Below, piece by piece: positions 27,001 through 39,678 of a stretch of DNA of 64,000 nt. Made by a program: the position numbers and the translations under genes. The DNA is from Pelodera strongyloides. Its lineage: Eukaryota > Nematoda > Chromadorea > Rhabditida > Rhabditidae. Where the stretch lies: assembly GCA_036852015.1 (NCBI GenBank), contig JAANDG010000704.1, positions 1 to 64,000 of the forward strand. Reading direction: 5' to 3'. The notes below the pieces were generated by a model that saw only the letters and a list, made by a program, of their open reading frames with translations, searched no databases and was not told the DNA's origin. The stretch's first letter is position 1; each line of letters opens with the position of its first letter.

Positions 27001-27164
27001 TTAAAGCGAAATATTGACCGGTTTTGAATTGAATTCTTACGTATTTATGCTAATTTGCTCGAATTTAGCTCGACTTTTTGTTATAATTTATGCTCATTTG
27101 CATACGCTGCGTAAGAATGCTGGTCTACTCGGTGTTTCAAAAATCGGCCGGTATTGCGCTTTAA
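27001..27164. mobile_element. TTAA inverted-repeat element (AGCGAAATACCGG family), copy 2
   Basis: Bounded by TTAA on both sides; left end AGCGAAATATTGACCGG, right end CGGCCGGTATTGCGCT. 164 bp including targets, non-coding, AT-rich core with TGCTAATTTGC-type internal blocks shared with other copies. Confidence 0.85.
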
Positions 27165-27833
27165 TACACGAACGCCAGACGGAAACTAATGTAATCCAAT
27201 TTCAAACAAACAAATGCCCATGTCCATCGTTTAAACTCTCCGACCCATAACCGAAATGTGAAATTTGAGAGGACGTTAGTCTAGGCCGTGCATTGGAAAA
27301 AGTCCAAACGGAGAATGCACAAGAATTTAAAGTTCGGAACTTTTTCATTACAATATGCTAATCATTTGCACACGTGGTAGAGCTTCTTTGGACTTCGCTT
27401 TGTATGTAGTATGTTGATTTAAAAAAAAAAACGCTGATGTGTCCTGGCATTTTTACTGGATAACAGAGAGGGAAAGCAGAGCTACATAACACATTCATTC
27501 TTTGTAATAACCAACCGGAACTTGTTTTTTTTCCATAAAGATGAGCACATTAGCACAGTCTTATGGGAAAAGGATATTTCTCGTGTATAATTCATCCGAA
27601 CAATTTGAACCCAAATATGAGTGCATATGTGCTCGTTATTACAAGAAATCTTAGGGTTTGAGAGGTCTCTGTGTGTGAGCGTATTGAATATTTACATTCA
27701 GTGAAACGTGAATAAATTACATTTTGGTAGGGTATGATAAAGATGTGATAAAATTTTTACAATGATCATAAGAATCCGCCGACCAGTGAATAATAAGAGA
27801 AAAAAAGGGAAAAAAATAAGAAAATGAGAGGAC

Positions 27834-27856
27834 ACACACACACACACACACACACA
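27834..27856. repeat. (CA)n microsatellite
   Basis: Uninterrupted CA repeat of about 11 units, seen directly. Confidence 0.9.
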
Positions 27857-28680
27857 AGTTGAGTGTTGCAGATTGTTTTTTCGACCACACTATTCTGAAG
27901 ACGCAATACAGTATCTTCAACGGTAATTGTTAAAAAGTAATTCTATGACTTACTGCAGGCTCTTAGTTTCTTTCTTTAAAGTCTGATTTTAGAGATCCAG
28001 CAGATGTAAACGTTGGAATGAACAATGTCCAATTTCCTCATTATTTTTTTAAAGAAGGGCTTTCAAGTACATTCCGAGAATATTAATATTTTTGGTCAAT
28101 GCTTAATCTGATGCATATAAACATAGCTCTCGAAGACGTAACAATAAGGGTTTGTTTATTTCTTTCAAAAGCAATTTAGATTCTTTCAAGGATCAAAGGG
28201 TAATTTTTCAGAAACAGAACAGGGTCGGGCTGTTCTAACACAAAGTTAACAGCGATTACAAATCCTACAGCTGACAATAAATTTAAAAACGTTAAATTGA
28301 AAATTCAGGTTATGTCATAATCAGCATATAATCAAAACACAAAGGCTGTGAAATTTAGGACTTGCGAGGACAGCCCATTCAGGGGGTGGATGCGTTTTGG
28401 TATCATTTTACACATAAGACCCTCATCCCAGACGAGTCTAAACTTTTTTTCGAGATTTTTTTGGAAATTGGCTGACTGAAGGTACTAAAGTTATTTTATT
28501 TTCATAATTTTATCCATAATTGAATTTTACAGATTTTCATAATAAGTTAAAAAGACATAATACATTCGGTTAGCGTTCACACTGCTAGCTAATGTATTGT
28601 CAGGTAACGAAAGCGTTTGTCAATAACTTTTTTAACTTTGTATTGTATGCAACTAGTGACAGTCAGGGAAAATTAGTGAA

Positions 28681-28819
28681 CTGAGGCCATATTCACCACT
28701 CCGATCCCCACGGGGAAATAGTCCCAGGGACAAAAAATAGCATTCTAATTTGAGAGACGTAGAGGAAAAGACGGGGAATTCCCCATGAGGAACTGAGAGG
28801 TGAATATGGTCTCTGAAGT
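28681..28819. mobile_element. Inverted-repeat element, GAGGCCATATTCACC family, copy 1
   Basis: CTGAGGCCATATTCACCACT at the left is mirrored by GAGAGGTGAATATGGTCTCT at the right, enclosing about 100 bp of non-coding sequence. A second copy lies at 33803-33988 inside an intron. Confidence 0.75.
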
Positions 28820-29162
28820 GCAGTGAATGATCAGAGTCAAAAATTGTAGGGAAAAAACTTAACATACGCCTTGTTACATTATGTCATCGAACTTGCATAT
28901 ATCTGTTTGTGACACATCCTGGACGACAGACTCCTTTTTGTTGGTGCATTTATTATTTTATGTTCATTCCACAATTTTTTCCTGGTTTTCCATCCTCAAA
29001 TTCTCAAACAATGGACCTTATGGAAATAGGAGAATACCATTATGTTATTTCTTGTGTTGTACAACAAAATATATGAATATTTCGACGCTTTGTCCACGTC
29101 CAGCAGCAGCTATACCTTCCCACATTGAGATTTTTTCAGTACAATGATAGTATCGGATCTAA

Positions 29163-29417
29163 TCTTATTATATAAAGGAGAAGAGTTTGTGGCCGGGTGA
29201 ATTTATTTGTGATTACATCCACAACTAATTTTTTCTACGTTTCAGGAATTTGGTATAAGTAGGCATCTGTTCCGTAATTCAAAATATGCGCAATACTCTT
29301 AACACAAACGTTGGAATATACGCTTCAGACGTTTCATATAAATATGCGCACTTCGAAGTATCGTTTACGTAGCATACTTTAAATTAAAAGCCGCATCAGG
29401 CGGCGATAGCCGTCTGG
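29163..29417 (+). mobile_element. Helitron-like non-autonomous element
   Basis: Starts TCTTATTATATAAAGGAG after A and ends GATAGCCGTCTGG before T. A GCCGC-ATCAG-GCGGC hairpin sits just inside the 3' end, as in Helitrons. 255 bp, no coding capacity. This is the best-preserved copy in the window. Confidence 0.65.
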
Positions 29418-30639
29418 TATTTTGTATCTGTCTACATATGTATGCGTATGCCCTATGCGCCATTTTCCATCGTGTTGTCAATCCGTCTCGAAGAATTGAA
29501 CCCACGACGAGACGAGAGAATCAAAGGCATTTATTAGTACAAGATTACTGGAATCTACCCCAATATTTGTCAAAAAAAGCACAATTGCATGCCTACGTAC
29601 TCGTAATAAAGGTCAATTGCAGTCTGCAGGGATCAGGAACCATGAGTAGGACATTACTAATTCACAAGATTGGCATCTTTTCAATGAAACAATCAAATTT
29701 GTCAGTTTTCAGAATAACTAGCTTGAGGTCAGACATTAAAATGGCATCGTTTCTTTGGGTGGCAATGCGAATGGGTAAATTTGATAATTCTGTGTTCTAT
29801 ACATCATTTTAAACTTTGTAGATTCCTAGAATATCGAAGTCGTTTGAGTGGATGAAACCCCGTGAAAATGAACAGGCTGCTCCAATTTAGCACAAGCCAA
29901 AATATCTTTTCTTTGTAATTCCGCCACTTATAATACAAAGTCATACAAATAAACGACAATAACTGAATATTTATTATTTATGTATCAGCAAGAAAACACA
30001 CGCAAATAAAACGAAAATTAATTCTTTCCCTAGAGCTAGAGGCTTAGATTTGTACACAAACAAAAGTTAGACGGAGGTGTAACTAGGATAAGTAATGATT
30101 CGGGACCAGCGCAGTAGTACGGGAAGGGTTTTATTATTACAATGATTACTGGCCACTGAAAAAAACTTGGCGTCCTCGCCGCGTGAAAACGCCGCGCAAA
30201 CTTGCACGCCTTTTCAAAACGGCGTGCCGCTTTTTTCCAAGCGGCATGTACGCCAAGCTTCACGATGCAGGGGGCTTAAAACAAATGTTGGATAGCACAA
30301 TGAGCTCCATGGAGACAAAAAAAACTTAATTTACTACCAAAGCAGGTTTATTTTAGAGAATTCGCCTGCAAAAAAGATAAATAAAAAGGCATAAATAGTG
30401 CACTGATAATACAAAACCACACATTGTCGTGTATATAAGACAACATCCTACGTTGGAATGAAGAACAACATTAGCTATGTATTTCTATGTATATCAAGGA
30501 GATTTGCATACACAGATATGTAAAGCAATTGAAATGGTCGCAACGACCGGGGCCCATTTTACAATTATGTGGTGGGTACTGTGGGAAAAAGTAATTTGCA
30601 TATTTACAAAAGCAATTAGAATGAGTTTTAGTCAAGCAC

Positions 30640-33600
30640 TCATATACCGGGGCTACAGTACATAAATAAGAATTGTGCATTATGAATCCACTGATTCTGC
30701 ATCGCTATCGGTTTGGGGACGTGCACGCCGCCGGCTACGACACGAAAGCCTAAAATAGAACAAACCATTATGCAAATTGCAATTATTAATATAAACATAT
30801 TAATGCAAATATCAAACCATCGGCCATTGGTGTTGAATTCAATTGTGTAATTACCATTGAAAAAACGTCCTCCAATAGTATAGTGTTACATTTTTGACCG
30901 TACCGTATACGTCTGTTCTTTGGGTTGCATCATAACAAGTGCTTCCACCCATAATGGAGCTCAGACATTGCGTACAATAATAGAGCAAAAAAACCAACAT
31001 TCTGAACCAAGCCGGGAATATTTTGAAGATCAACATTGAGAAGTAATTGTTGAATTTTCCTTTCTTCGAAGTGCCTTCCAGAGACCGACCATCTTTAGAA
31101 AAGAGAAAAAAATTATTCATAACATCAGAAATGATAGGAAGCGGCTTGGAGCTTATACTTATTTCATACAAGAACGTATTATCGACGTCCATATCAAGTT
31201 GTTTTAATAGAAACATGAAACATTGCGAAAGTTTCTTAGATTTGGAACATTTCAGGTTTCTTATAAAATAAAAAATTGATAATATTACCTTTGTAAGAGA
31301 AAATTTGTTCATCAGCGTCCCAGGCTTCTTGTTTTTTCATTTGACTAAAAATTATTTTTATTTATTTTTATTAGCATATTCGCTCTGATAGCAGATCAAT
31401 CATTTAAAACTAGTGATCTTTATGATTCCGAATGACCCTTTGGAGAAAAAATATAAGGCTTTATAAGTTACAAAGAAAAATTAAGAAGTTATTCTGAATA
31501 ATCTTTTTAAACTCACTCTTCGAGCATTATTGTGTCAAACACTTCAGAAACACTGCAAACGGCTCCGCTTTTGCCCTTCATATCGCTGGCCAACTGAAAT
31601 TTAACCCTGTATTGTCGTATTGTCATCACACGAATTATTTATTTAACATAAAAAATAACCTGAAAAACAAATAAATGCAGTAACTCACCACGGAGTCCAT
31701 GCTCTTGCACTTTCGTGTCCTGGTACCGTACATGGGCGATCTCAGCGACTCTGTGTTCTGACTCTCCCAAATGTTCCCTTCGTAGACATCAGCATACAAA
31801 TTGGCTTGTGGAATACGGTGCAGGGTGTCACTATGTTCCAATGATGCACGAGGAGCGTCAGAGACGGAGAGGCAGGGTACTGTAACAGGGCATTTACCAC
31901 TATTTATGCAAATTAGGAGGAATCATGCCTTCTTGGTAAATTAGCATGAGTATCCAAACCTGAAGCACTCGGGAACTTATTCATAAAGAAGGATTGTGCA
32001 GGATAGACGGAATCCATTGAATGATGAGGAGAGTGCATCAAATAGGGCTGAAACGATTTTTTTAGCAAAAGCACGAGTAAGAATTCAAATCCAAAAGATT
32101 CTGGCTAAAAAGTAGTAGGCAAGGCAGACGACCTGCGCCATTGTTACCAATTTTGGTATCCTCCACGCCGCGCATGTTAAGCATAGATTTGAAGGCTCTT
32201 CTCAACGAATAGTCAGACTCGCAAGTTAAGTTGGCGTAAGTAGATTAAAACTCACAATTGCGCTCACATCAACATGTGGCATAGTCCTGAGGGTTTCCGA
32301 TTCGTAGTTGAGGTGATCGAGCGAGCGGACCTAGACACAGAAATGAGCTAGAACCATGTACTTATTAATCTAGTATTCTGTTAATGCTGCAAATTATTAT
32401 TATCTCTTATTTATTCATTACCATCAAATCGTCCTCCTCTCCGTCGTGGCCGCCAAAACTCCGCATCAGTGAATCTGTAATAAATGATGAAAATCATTCA
32501 AATTCTTGTCCTGTGTACGGCTCCAACATTGAATACTCGTGGGCATAAAGGAACATTATTTGTGAATAGGAAAATTGCTGGCAAATGCGTTTAATCTACA
32601 ATTTTAGTGGGAAACACACAATGTGTGGATACTGATTGTGAAGTGTGTAATCTTGACTCCCTTCCCTCGGGAAGATTCATTTGTTGAAGAGCTTCAGCAA
32701 TTTGTTCACGCATCATTCCTGTACGTGTGGAGTAAGTGCCGCTTAATGCCTGGAATAAATGGTGATTTCCCAAAGAGTCGGTGAGAATAAAAATATTGTT
32801 AGGAGAGAGAGAGAGAGAGATGCACATACGGAAGGGTTCTGTCGGAGTGGTTATAAGTCATAACTCCCGTGAAGAGCTAAGAACTCTAGTGTTACCTCCG
32901 TGGCATCCGTCTGGTAAGCAGTGATAGTTTCCGATGTCGATGCCGTGTCCGCATCCGAATCCGAGAGAAAATCGCCTTCTTCGTCGAAGCACTCACCAAC
33001 ACGGAACTCGGCATCTTTGGACTGAAGACAGAAACAGGTTAGTCAATTTTTGTTGAAACTCTATAAACTGGGGTGTGAAAAATTAACTGAAAAATTAAAA
33101 ACAAACATTCTTCAATTCTTCGGGGTCGCCTTCCCCATTGATTGCACTCAGAAGTGCCTTGGTGGGAACACAGCGCACAATTGAAGAAGGCATTTCCTAA
33201 CAAAAATAATCTTATTATCTCATAGCTGTCGGCCAACATCGCACAACTAATTGCATCTACCCTGGCTCTAACTAACTGACTCCACGTATACATAATGGCT
33301 CCTAAACTGTGAAAAGCATGCAACCAGGCCACCAAGTATGCACGTAAAAAATTCAGAGTTACCTTAAATTTAAATTATGGTACAACAAATAAAGGTGAGA
33401 ATCAATAAAACCTCTCACCATTCTTCTTTCGTGTTCTTTAATATTGATATTTGAGGGGTTGATGACCACATCTGCCTGTTTGGATGATAATTGGGGAATA
33501 GAAGAAAGGCCGGCAAAGTTGGCCACACGAACTCCTTCCCCTACATTTCGAGGGACTGAAAGACAAAATATTGTTATTATTTTGTTTCGTTTTTTATCTG

Positions 33601-36600
33601 ACTAAACTGTATGCCACATGTTCTTCCACAAACTTTTTGTGGAAAATAAATGATTGATTTATATATAAACAGGATGCACGTCTGGTCAAATACAGTAGAA
33701 TAAAACGAGTTTTTCTTCTTTTCCACACATCTGCGATACCATAATCTGGTAGTAATGGTAATACCGTAATCTGATATTGGTAATGGAAATGGCGTACCGT
33801 AATCTGAGGCCGCATTCACCACTCAAGGGTAAACATTTCTCTAGAGACAAAACTTTTGGAACGCGTTTTTCGGGAAGGAGAGTGAGTGTTGAATGCAAGT
33901 TTTGTGACATAATCTCGCTTTCTAGGTAAATTTTCTCCGAGAGACAGTTTTCTCCAGGGGTAAACGGAGTGGTGAATACGGCCTCTGGTAATAACCTACT
34001 CTCACATTTGTCCATTTGGTTCCCAATTGTGTGTCTTCTGGGAGGCATCTGGAAGTGTGGAGCGTCCCGACTGATGGGTGAAGGATTGGAGGAGTAAGAG
34101 AGCTAAAAGAAGGAAGTTAAAATCGTATGACACGTGGTTTCCAATCACCACCGTGTGCCCTTTTGTGTCAAGTTTCGTAGGTTGCCCTCACCGTGTCTGT
34201 TGTGGGAAGATTTGTAGAATGGGTGAAGGTGCTAAAATGAAAAAGGGTTACATTATAAGTTTTTGCAAGATGTCCAAGACTTATGGGTTCGAGATGGGAA
34301 AAAAGTGGCGACTTCCCGAAAAGAGAAAACATGAAGAAACTCTTGCGGTATCGCGGTAAAATGGGAGGATCGTTTCAGCGTTTTGTCATTGCGTTTCAGC
34401 AAGAAAAAATTACGTTTACGGTTTGCATCTTGAACGTTGTTTTTCTGGAATTGGTCAAATTTCCCAATCTTAAATCCTCCTTCACTACTAATATCTAACA
34501 AGAGAAAGGTGAAGATTGTACCCGTTGGTGGTTCTGCCCTGAGTTGTGTCCATATGCCTTTCGAGTCCACATAGACGATGCGCCTGTACGAATTATAGTT
34601 AATTGATTTTATTTCACATCGACCACCAAGCATATTATATGAAAGCATTTTTGTACAACATACCTCCGTATGTGGGCGCACCTCGTGCACACGGGCCAAA
34701 TTGTTCTTGTTCGAGTGTTTAACTGGACTGTTCTCTTCATCCCAATTACTGAACAGTTTTATTAGTGCAAATATTGTTAGGCGGGTTTTAAGGATGCCGC
34801 AGGCGCAGATGACGTTATTCAGAAATCTCTCCAAACATTTATGATTTGAAAGAAGAAAAACGAACCAATCAGAATTGAGGTGTGCGAGGTCGGTGAACTC
34901 ATCATCGACGTCGAAAGTGGCACACAAGCTGCTGTCTTAAAAAACTCATTTTTTACAATACGATATGTGAGTAATGCGGAGACATAGTCACCAATGTATG
35001 TAGAAGCTCTGAGAAAAGAGTGTCATAGCCAGATAAAACAGCATAAATAGCTAGGGAGAGGAAGAACCCATTTATTTAGTTACCATAGTTGGGGGATGTA
35101 ATTGCGTCGCCTCCAGCCGCAACGCGAAGTTGTCCCCGGGCACGGTAGTGATGCATCGACCTGTTAATAAATATTTAAGTCATTGGCAAATTCATGGTGT
35201 GCTTTAGCTTAGCGGATCCGCAATTGCTATTGATCATAAAATCATATCAGAGATTAAATGTATTGAGTGAAACGAATTGAAATCATCACGAATAATACCA
35301 ATTTCAAATAAGAATAGTCTCACTTATGTAAGAAGCATAGTTTTCAGTTCATAATGAAGCTTCTCTTAATCCAGACCCTGCTTTGGCTATGCATTCTAAA
35401 GGTTAGTTCAGCGTACCTATTATTGTTACTACGGCCGCCTTGCGGAAGCGGAAGAACTGGAATCCGTGAAGGACGGAGAGTCGAACTTGAGCAACTTGCT
35501 GGAAAAACTAAGTTATCACGCGCTTATATCCACTAACAATAAGTCAAGCTGCATACAACTAATAAAACACTCGTGCTTGCCCTCTTGTTTAAACAACCAC
35601 ATCAAAAAATCTCAACAGAAAATGTTGTTAATTAAATATTACATTGACTAGAAAGCGCACTGTCCCCGTAGACCTCCTTGAACATGTCGACAACGTTGCT
35701 GTCGGTGAGGTGGTCGTCGCCGAGTACGTGGTACACTTCTACAAGTAATGATTCTTTTTTTAATTAGGGAATATCTCCCTACCCATCCGAATCTTTTTGT
35801 CAAGTATGATGCTTTTAGTTGAAGCTTAGGGAAAGATTCTAAGAAACCAAACCAAGTTCAAAATAAGTCTTAGATAGTTGAACTTTTAGCCAGACCCTTA
35901 AATTTTCGTCCTTGTGCACGACGACTGTATGCTGAACCAGATGTAATGGATGGTATTAGAGCACGGTGACGAGCAGCCTCTAGTTCTTTCTGGAAAAAGG
36001 GGAACAAAATAACACGCAATTTCAGCCCAACAAGTAACCAATTCAATTCAATGTAAACCCACAAATATTAAATTTTGCTGTGTTCTGAATTACACATTTT
36101 AGCCTTTAGCAGTGATTTACGCTATATCTCACCACATATGCAAATAGAGATGCCGTTTACTTTTACAATCTCTGGTTCAAAAACTACTGAGTTATGATGA
36201 TTGGAGAGAACGTGAGACAACAACAGCAGAGAGAGAGAGAGATAGAGAGAGAGAGAGGAGAGAGTTAGAAGAAATACATATTTCAGTAGCTTGTACGTAA
36301 TATTAGCAAGCTCTGCAAGAGACAAAGTTCTACGTAATAACAAAGCCCCCTATGGGAGGGCCTAAAACGCGAAAGTATACTTTTAAGATGGAATGTCGCA
36401 TGAGTACCTTGCGTGGTCAATCAGCTGCATAATAAGAAGAATTTTGAAAGAAAAATCAATTGTTTTGTGGGTTGATCTCTCTTCTGGCACAAGTCTATTT
36501 CTATTTCAGACGCTTATTGGGTTTTGGAGATATTCACTGCAATTTTATTGCGTTTTCATCGACTGTATTGAGATGATGGACACAATTAAACTTGATGAAT

Positions 36601-39600
36601 ACATAGTGGAAACACAGGGACACTTCAACAAATTATTATTATAATATATAAGTTCAGAACCATTCAGCATTGAGCACAGGGAATAATTGCACTGCTTATT
36701 TAAGAGATATTCAAAAGAGTTTTGAAGGGTTGGATGGGAACGTTTGACCACTATAAACTCCTTAGAAACCGTGTAAGATGTTGCGCGTAAGGGAGCACCA
36801 CGATGACGTATCTAACTTAACGTATCTAAGGTCATAAAAACGTAATTCTTAAACTGCGGCATGCAGTATTCTGCCAAAAAGTGAAATTTGTACAACTTAG
36901 AATCATGTTAGGAGTGGCATCAAAGTTCTCCGGCGGCAATACAAGAAATATTATTATTTCATAATCCATCTACATCAATTGCATTTTTAGTGTCAAAGCG
37001 CGTGGGAACGTGGATTGAGAAACAAAGACAAAGCATAAAGCACATGTTTCATGGAACTAAAATGTGGTTATAAAGGAGATATTCAATAATTTTCCCTATT
37101 TTGCGAATGTTTTGTTGTTGTCACAATAAGCACATAACAAGAAAAAATTCATAACAACAAAAGGGAACATCTCGCTATTCAAAGCATTCTATATCTTTCT
37201 ATCTTCTCTCTCATGATCTCTACTGATTTTTAAGGCTATTATAGTTCTATCGGTGTCTCTCCTGTCTCATATCGAGCTCTTTGTATGTTATCTCTTTTCA
37301 GGATAATATCCCAACGATTAACAGTTTACGAAAGATATCTCAATCAAGTGCCTTCTGGATTTATAAATTTATAAACTACGCAAGTCCCTTTATGGTATCC
37401 CTCATAGTATCCCCGGAACTCCAATTATGTGTGTAGAATCCATCCTCCGAGGATAGGATTTCTGTCGTAGAATAAAAAGGACCCTCAGCAAAGTCCCTTG
37501 ACCAAGTAAAACCGAGCAGAATAAGCGCCACACCTCAAGTTTACGAAGTCGTATCCGGGTATCGCTTTCTCTATCACATGGTGGTGGTTCTCTGAAAGCT
37601 CATGGGCAGTTTATATTAGTTGAAGAATTTATGCTCTACTGATAACATTAAAGAACCGTCTTATTTGATTTCAGCGGATCTAAAGAGTACCTCGTGTCTC
37701 TACCATGTCCATGAACTGTACTCAGGGATGGTGGTGCGGCAAAAATTGGCTCGAGTATTGGCAAGTCACATCCTGAAATTTATTGGTTCGAAGATGAACT
37801 GATTTGATGCGTGACTCTAATTATTCTTTGTGAATTGCTAGCAATATTATTCAACTAAAGGACAATTTGAGGATGTAGACACACATCCTTTTTTTGCTAC
37901 ACTGCTTTAATTAACTACACTTCAGTATACATGCACATTTGCAAACTAAGCATTAGTTTACTTTAAGGTCATATAATAAAATCCTCGACGCACTCATTTT
38001 CTGTCCGTAGAGGTACATGACACTGAGAACGGGTTGGTAGGACGCTGGCTCCCATTTGGCCAACAACTTTTCCTCGCGGCGCAACACTTCTATTGGTAGA
38101 TATGTGGCCTGCAACAGGATGATAGTATAAGTGAAGTTCACAATGCTGAGAGGTCCCGACTTTTTTTTGCTGGTTTCGATATGGAGTGAGACAAAATAAC
38201 AACCATTTTATTTCGACAAAGAAATAGTGAACTACCTCAAACAATTCTCCACAGTGCTTCACGGCTTTGATACGCTGCACGGGAAGAGCGACCTGGAAAG
38301 AAAAACAAGACAATATCCTCAAAGAAAACCCATTGCGGAAATAAACTCTTGTCAAGGCTCGATTGGAAACCGCTTTTGCAGTTGTACTGTTGTGCACGTT
38401 CTTTGTTTTAACGGAAACTTTTTTAACAATCATAATACGACATAAGGATAAGGATACCTTTGAAAATGGTGCCTTCTTGTTAGAATCGATTTGAGTTTGC
38501 TCTACTTGTTTATATAGTGGAGTTTCCGACTGAATTGGAGCTGATTGACTGAAATTCACGAAGATTTTATTAGCCTGAACTAGTAAACATTGAAAATTGA
38601 ATATTATCTTCTTTTTTTATAAAAAAAAATGAAAAATATAATTCGAAAGTCACCCCATATTCTGATGCGTCCGCAGTGTCATATCACGTCCTTGAAACAC
38701 ATTGGGAACTGATGGCACACGCTTCTGAATAGAGAAAAAAATATCCTTATTATGATTCCTGATTGAAAAGTCAGGCATGAACCTACTGGCTCTATTTTAG
38801 AAAGAGTTTTCTCGGAAATTATGCAAAAAGTCGTAAACAACACTGCGCAACTAATACTACATGGTTATTACAGGGAATTCAATGAAGTATAGTTTCCAAA
38901 AAAAATCTCGCTCACATTCAGATTATGCTCCAAAGAGTGCGATCGGGTAGTTCTCTGGATGGCGCTGTCCTCGCTCGCAAAGTCTTGCACACTTCGCGAC
39001 CAAACTGTGCGCAGACCTGGATTAATGCAAAATATTTACCAGTCAATCACACTTACATACATCCAGCCTCCCCTAGGAAAACTTGCGAGTTTATTCGTAT
39101 AGGAATCATGAAAGTGCTCCCAGGGCCCAAGGAGTCGTGGCTACAATAACTCAGTAGATTAGAGATCACTATGTGACTTATCCGACAGGCAAAATACCTG
39201 GTTGCAACGCGTAAAGATGAGCGTTCTCTGGTCGTTCAAAATGAGATCCGAGGGAAGAATAGGACACGGTCGTGATATAGGAATCAGACAATGTGACATT
39301 GGTCTCCTCGGAGGGGTCGGACGAGTTCCACGAGGAATATTTCTCCGTCGGAGTTCTGAAGTTCACAAAATATATACATGACGTACTAAAGGTTTTGGAT
39401 GACGTCACGAGGGAGACCACCACGAGTGTGCCTCCGATGTGCTAACGGTGCGCCAAGTGAACTTTTATCGTTTTTCTCAATACTGGCGCGGCAGAGTACT
39501 GTATTTGGTAATGCGAACGGGGACTGAAATCAAGAATTCCAAATAGAATAACGGCATTTTATCTCGTAAAACAGCATTTTTGTATATAATTGTATCGTCA

Positions 39601-39678
39601 TTTTTACTATATTTTTCTTAAAAGTTGTAAATTATAAACATACTGTGTAGATAAGTCCGTAGCCTCCTTCGAAGCCAT
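30640..39678 (-). CDS. Unrecognised ~858-residue protein with one C-terminal membrane segment, 29 exons
   Basis: Exons from the start: 39644-39678, 39500-39523, 39198-39355, 38916-39016, 38654-38724, 38458-38548, 38236-38292, 38017-38108, 37534-37591, 35896-35989, 35643-35738, 35417-35498, 35084-35160, 34866-34935, 34693-34748, 34522-34583, 34006-34048, 33419-33555, 33107-33196, 32896-33021, 32620-32749, 32422-32474, 32268-32330, 31960-32047, 31689-31879, 31517-31593, 31289-31344, 30904-31092, 30640-30749. All phases close. I do not recognise the family. It is Ser/Thr-rich and mostly disordered, with a short charged helix (RIRLRKLEKELEAARHR) about residue 222-238, an RRHTIGN phosphosite-like motif, acidic patches (DFLSDSDADTAS), and one hydrophobic span FPAWFRMLVFLLYYC near 785-799 close to the C-terminus, suggesting a tail-anchored or single-pass protein. 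Exon 10's end and the last exon are the weakest: in another frame the last exon reads an Arg-rich tail ending ESVDS. Confidence 0.65.
32804..32819. repeat. (GA)n microsatellite in an intron
   Basis: About eight GA units directly upstream of exon 20 of the unrecognised gene on the opposite strand. Confidence 0.8.
33803..33988. mobile_element. Inverted-repeat element, GAGGCCATATTCACC family, copy 2
   Basis: CTGAGGCCGCATTCACCACT and AGTGGTGAATACGGCCTCTG are inverse ends of a 186 bp non-coding element. It sits in the intron after the MPPRRHTIGN exon, ending 11 bases from that exon's donor. Confidence 0.8.
36224..36262. repeat. GA-rich microsatellite
   Basis: Interrupted GA/GGA run within the long intron 9 of the unrecognised gene. 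Confidence 0.85.

Larger units (their letters stand above)
16729..30639. other. Long gene-poor stretch with small repeats
   Basis: About 14 kb without an exon chain that I can support on either strand. It holds the inverted-repeat elements, the tRNA-like SINE head, the interstitial telomere repeat, a Helitron-like copy and simple repeats listed separately. A short GC-rich inverted repeat also occurs: CGCCCCTTGAATTGG near 23458 faces CCAAATTAAGGGGCG near 23545. A gene made of very short exons could have been missed; one isolated signal-peptide-like exon candidate lies at 24083-24161 (-). Confidence 0.5.

Noticed and set aside
29438..29812. 124-codon plus-strand frame
   Set aside because: No homology recognised, no splice context, and it begins within repeat-derived sequence next to the Helitron-like copy.
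30640..30749. Membrane protein of the KASH family for the unrecognised gene
   Set aside because: A membrane segment lies near the C-terminus but the tail lacks the Pro-Pro-Pro-X ending, and the last exon is uncertain.
35354..35651. Plus-strand frame beginning MKLLLIQTLLWLC, like a secreted peptide precursor
   Set aside because: The same bases are exon 35417-35498 of the minus-strand gene, which has good splice sites and is needed to keep its phase. The hydrophobic start is a shadow.
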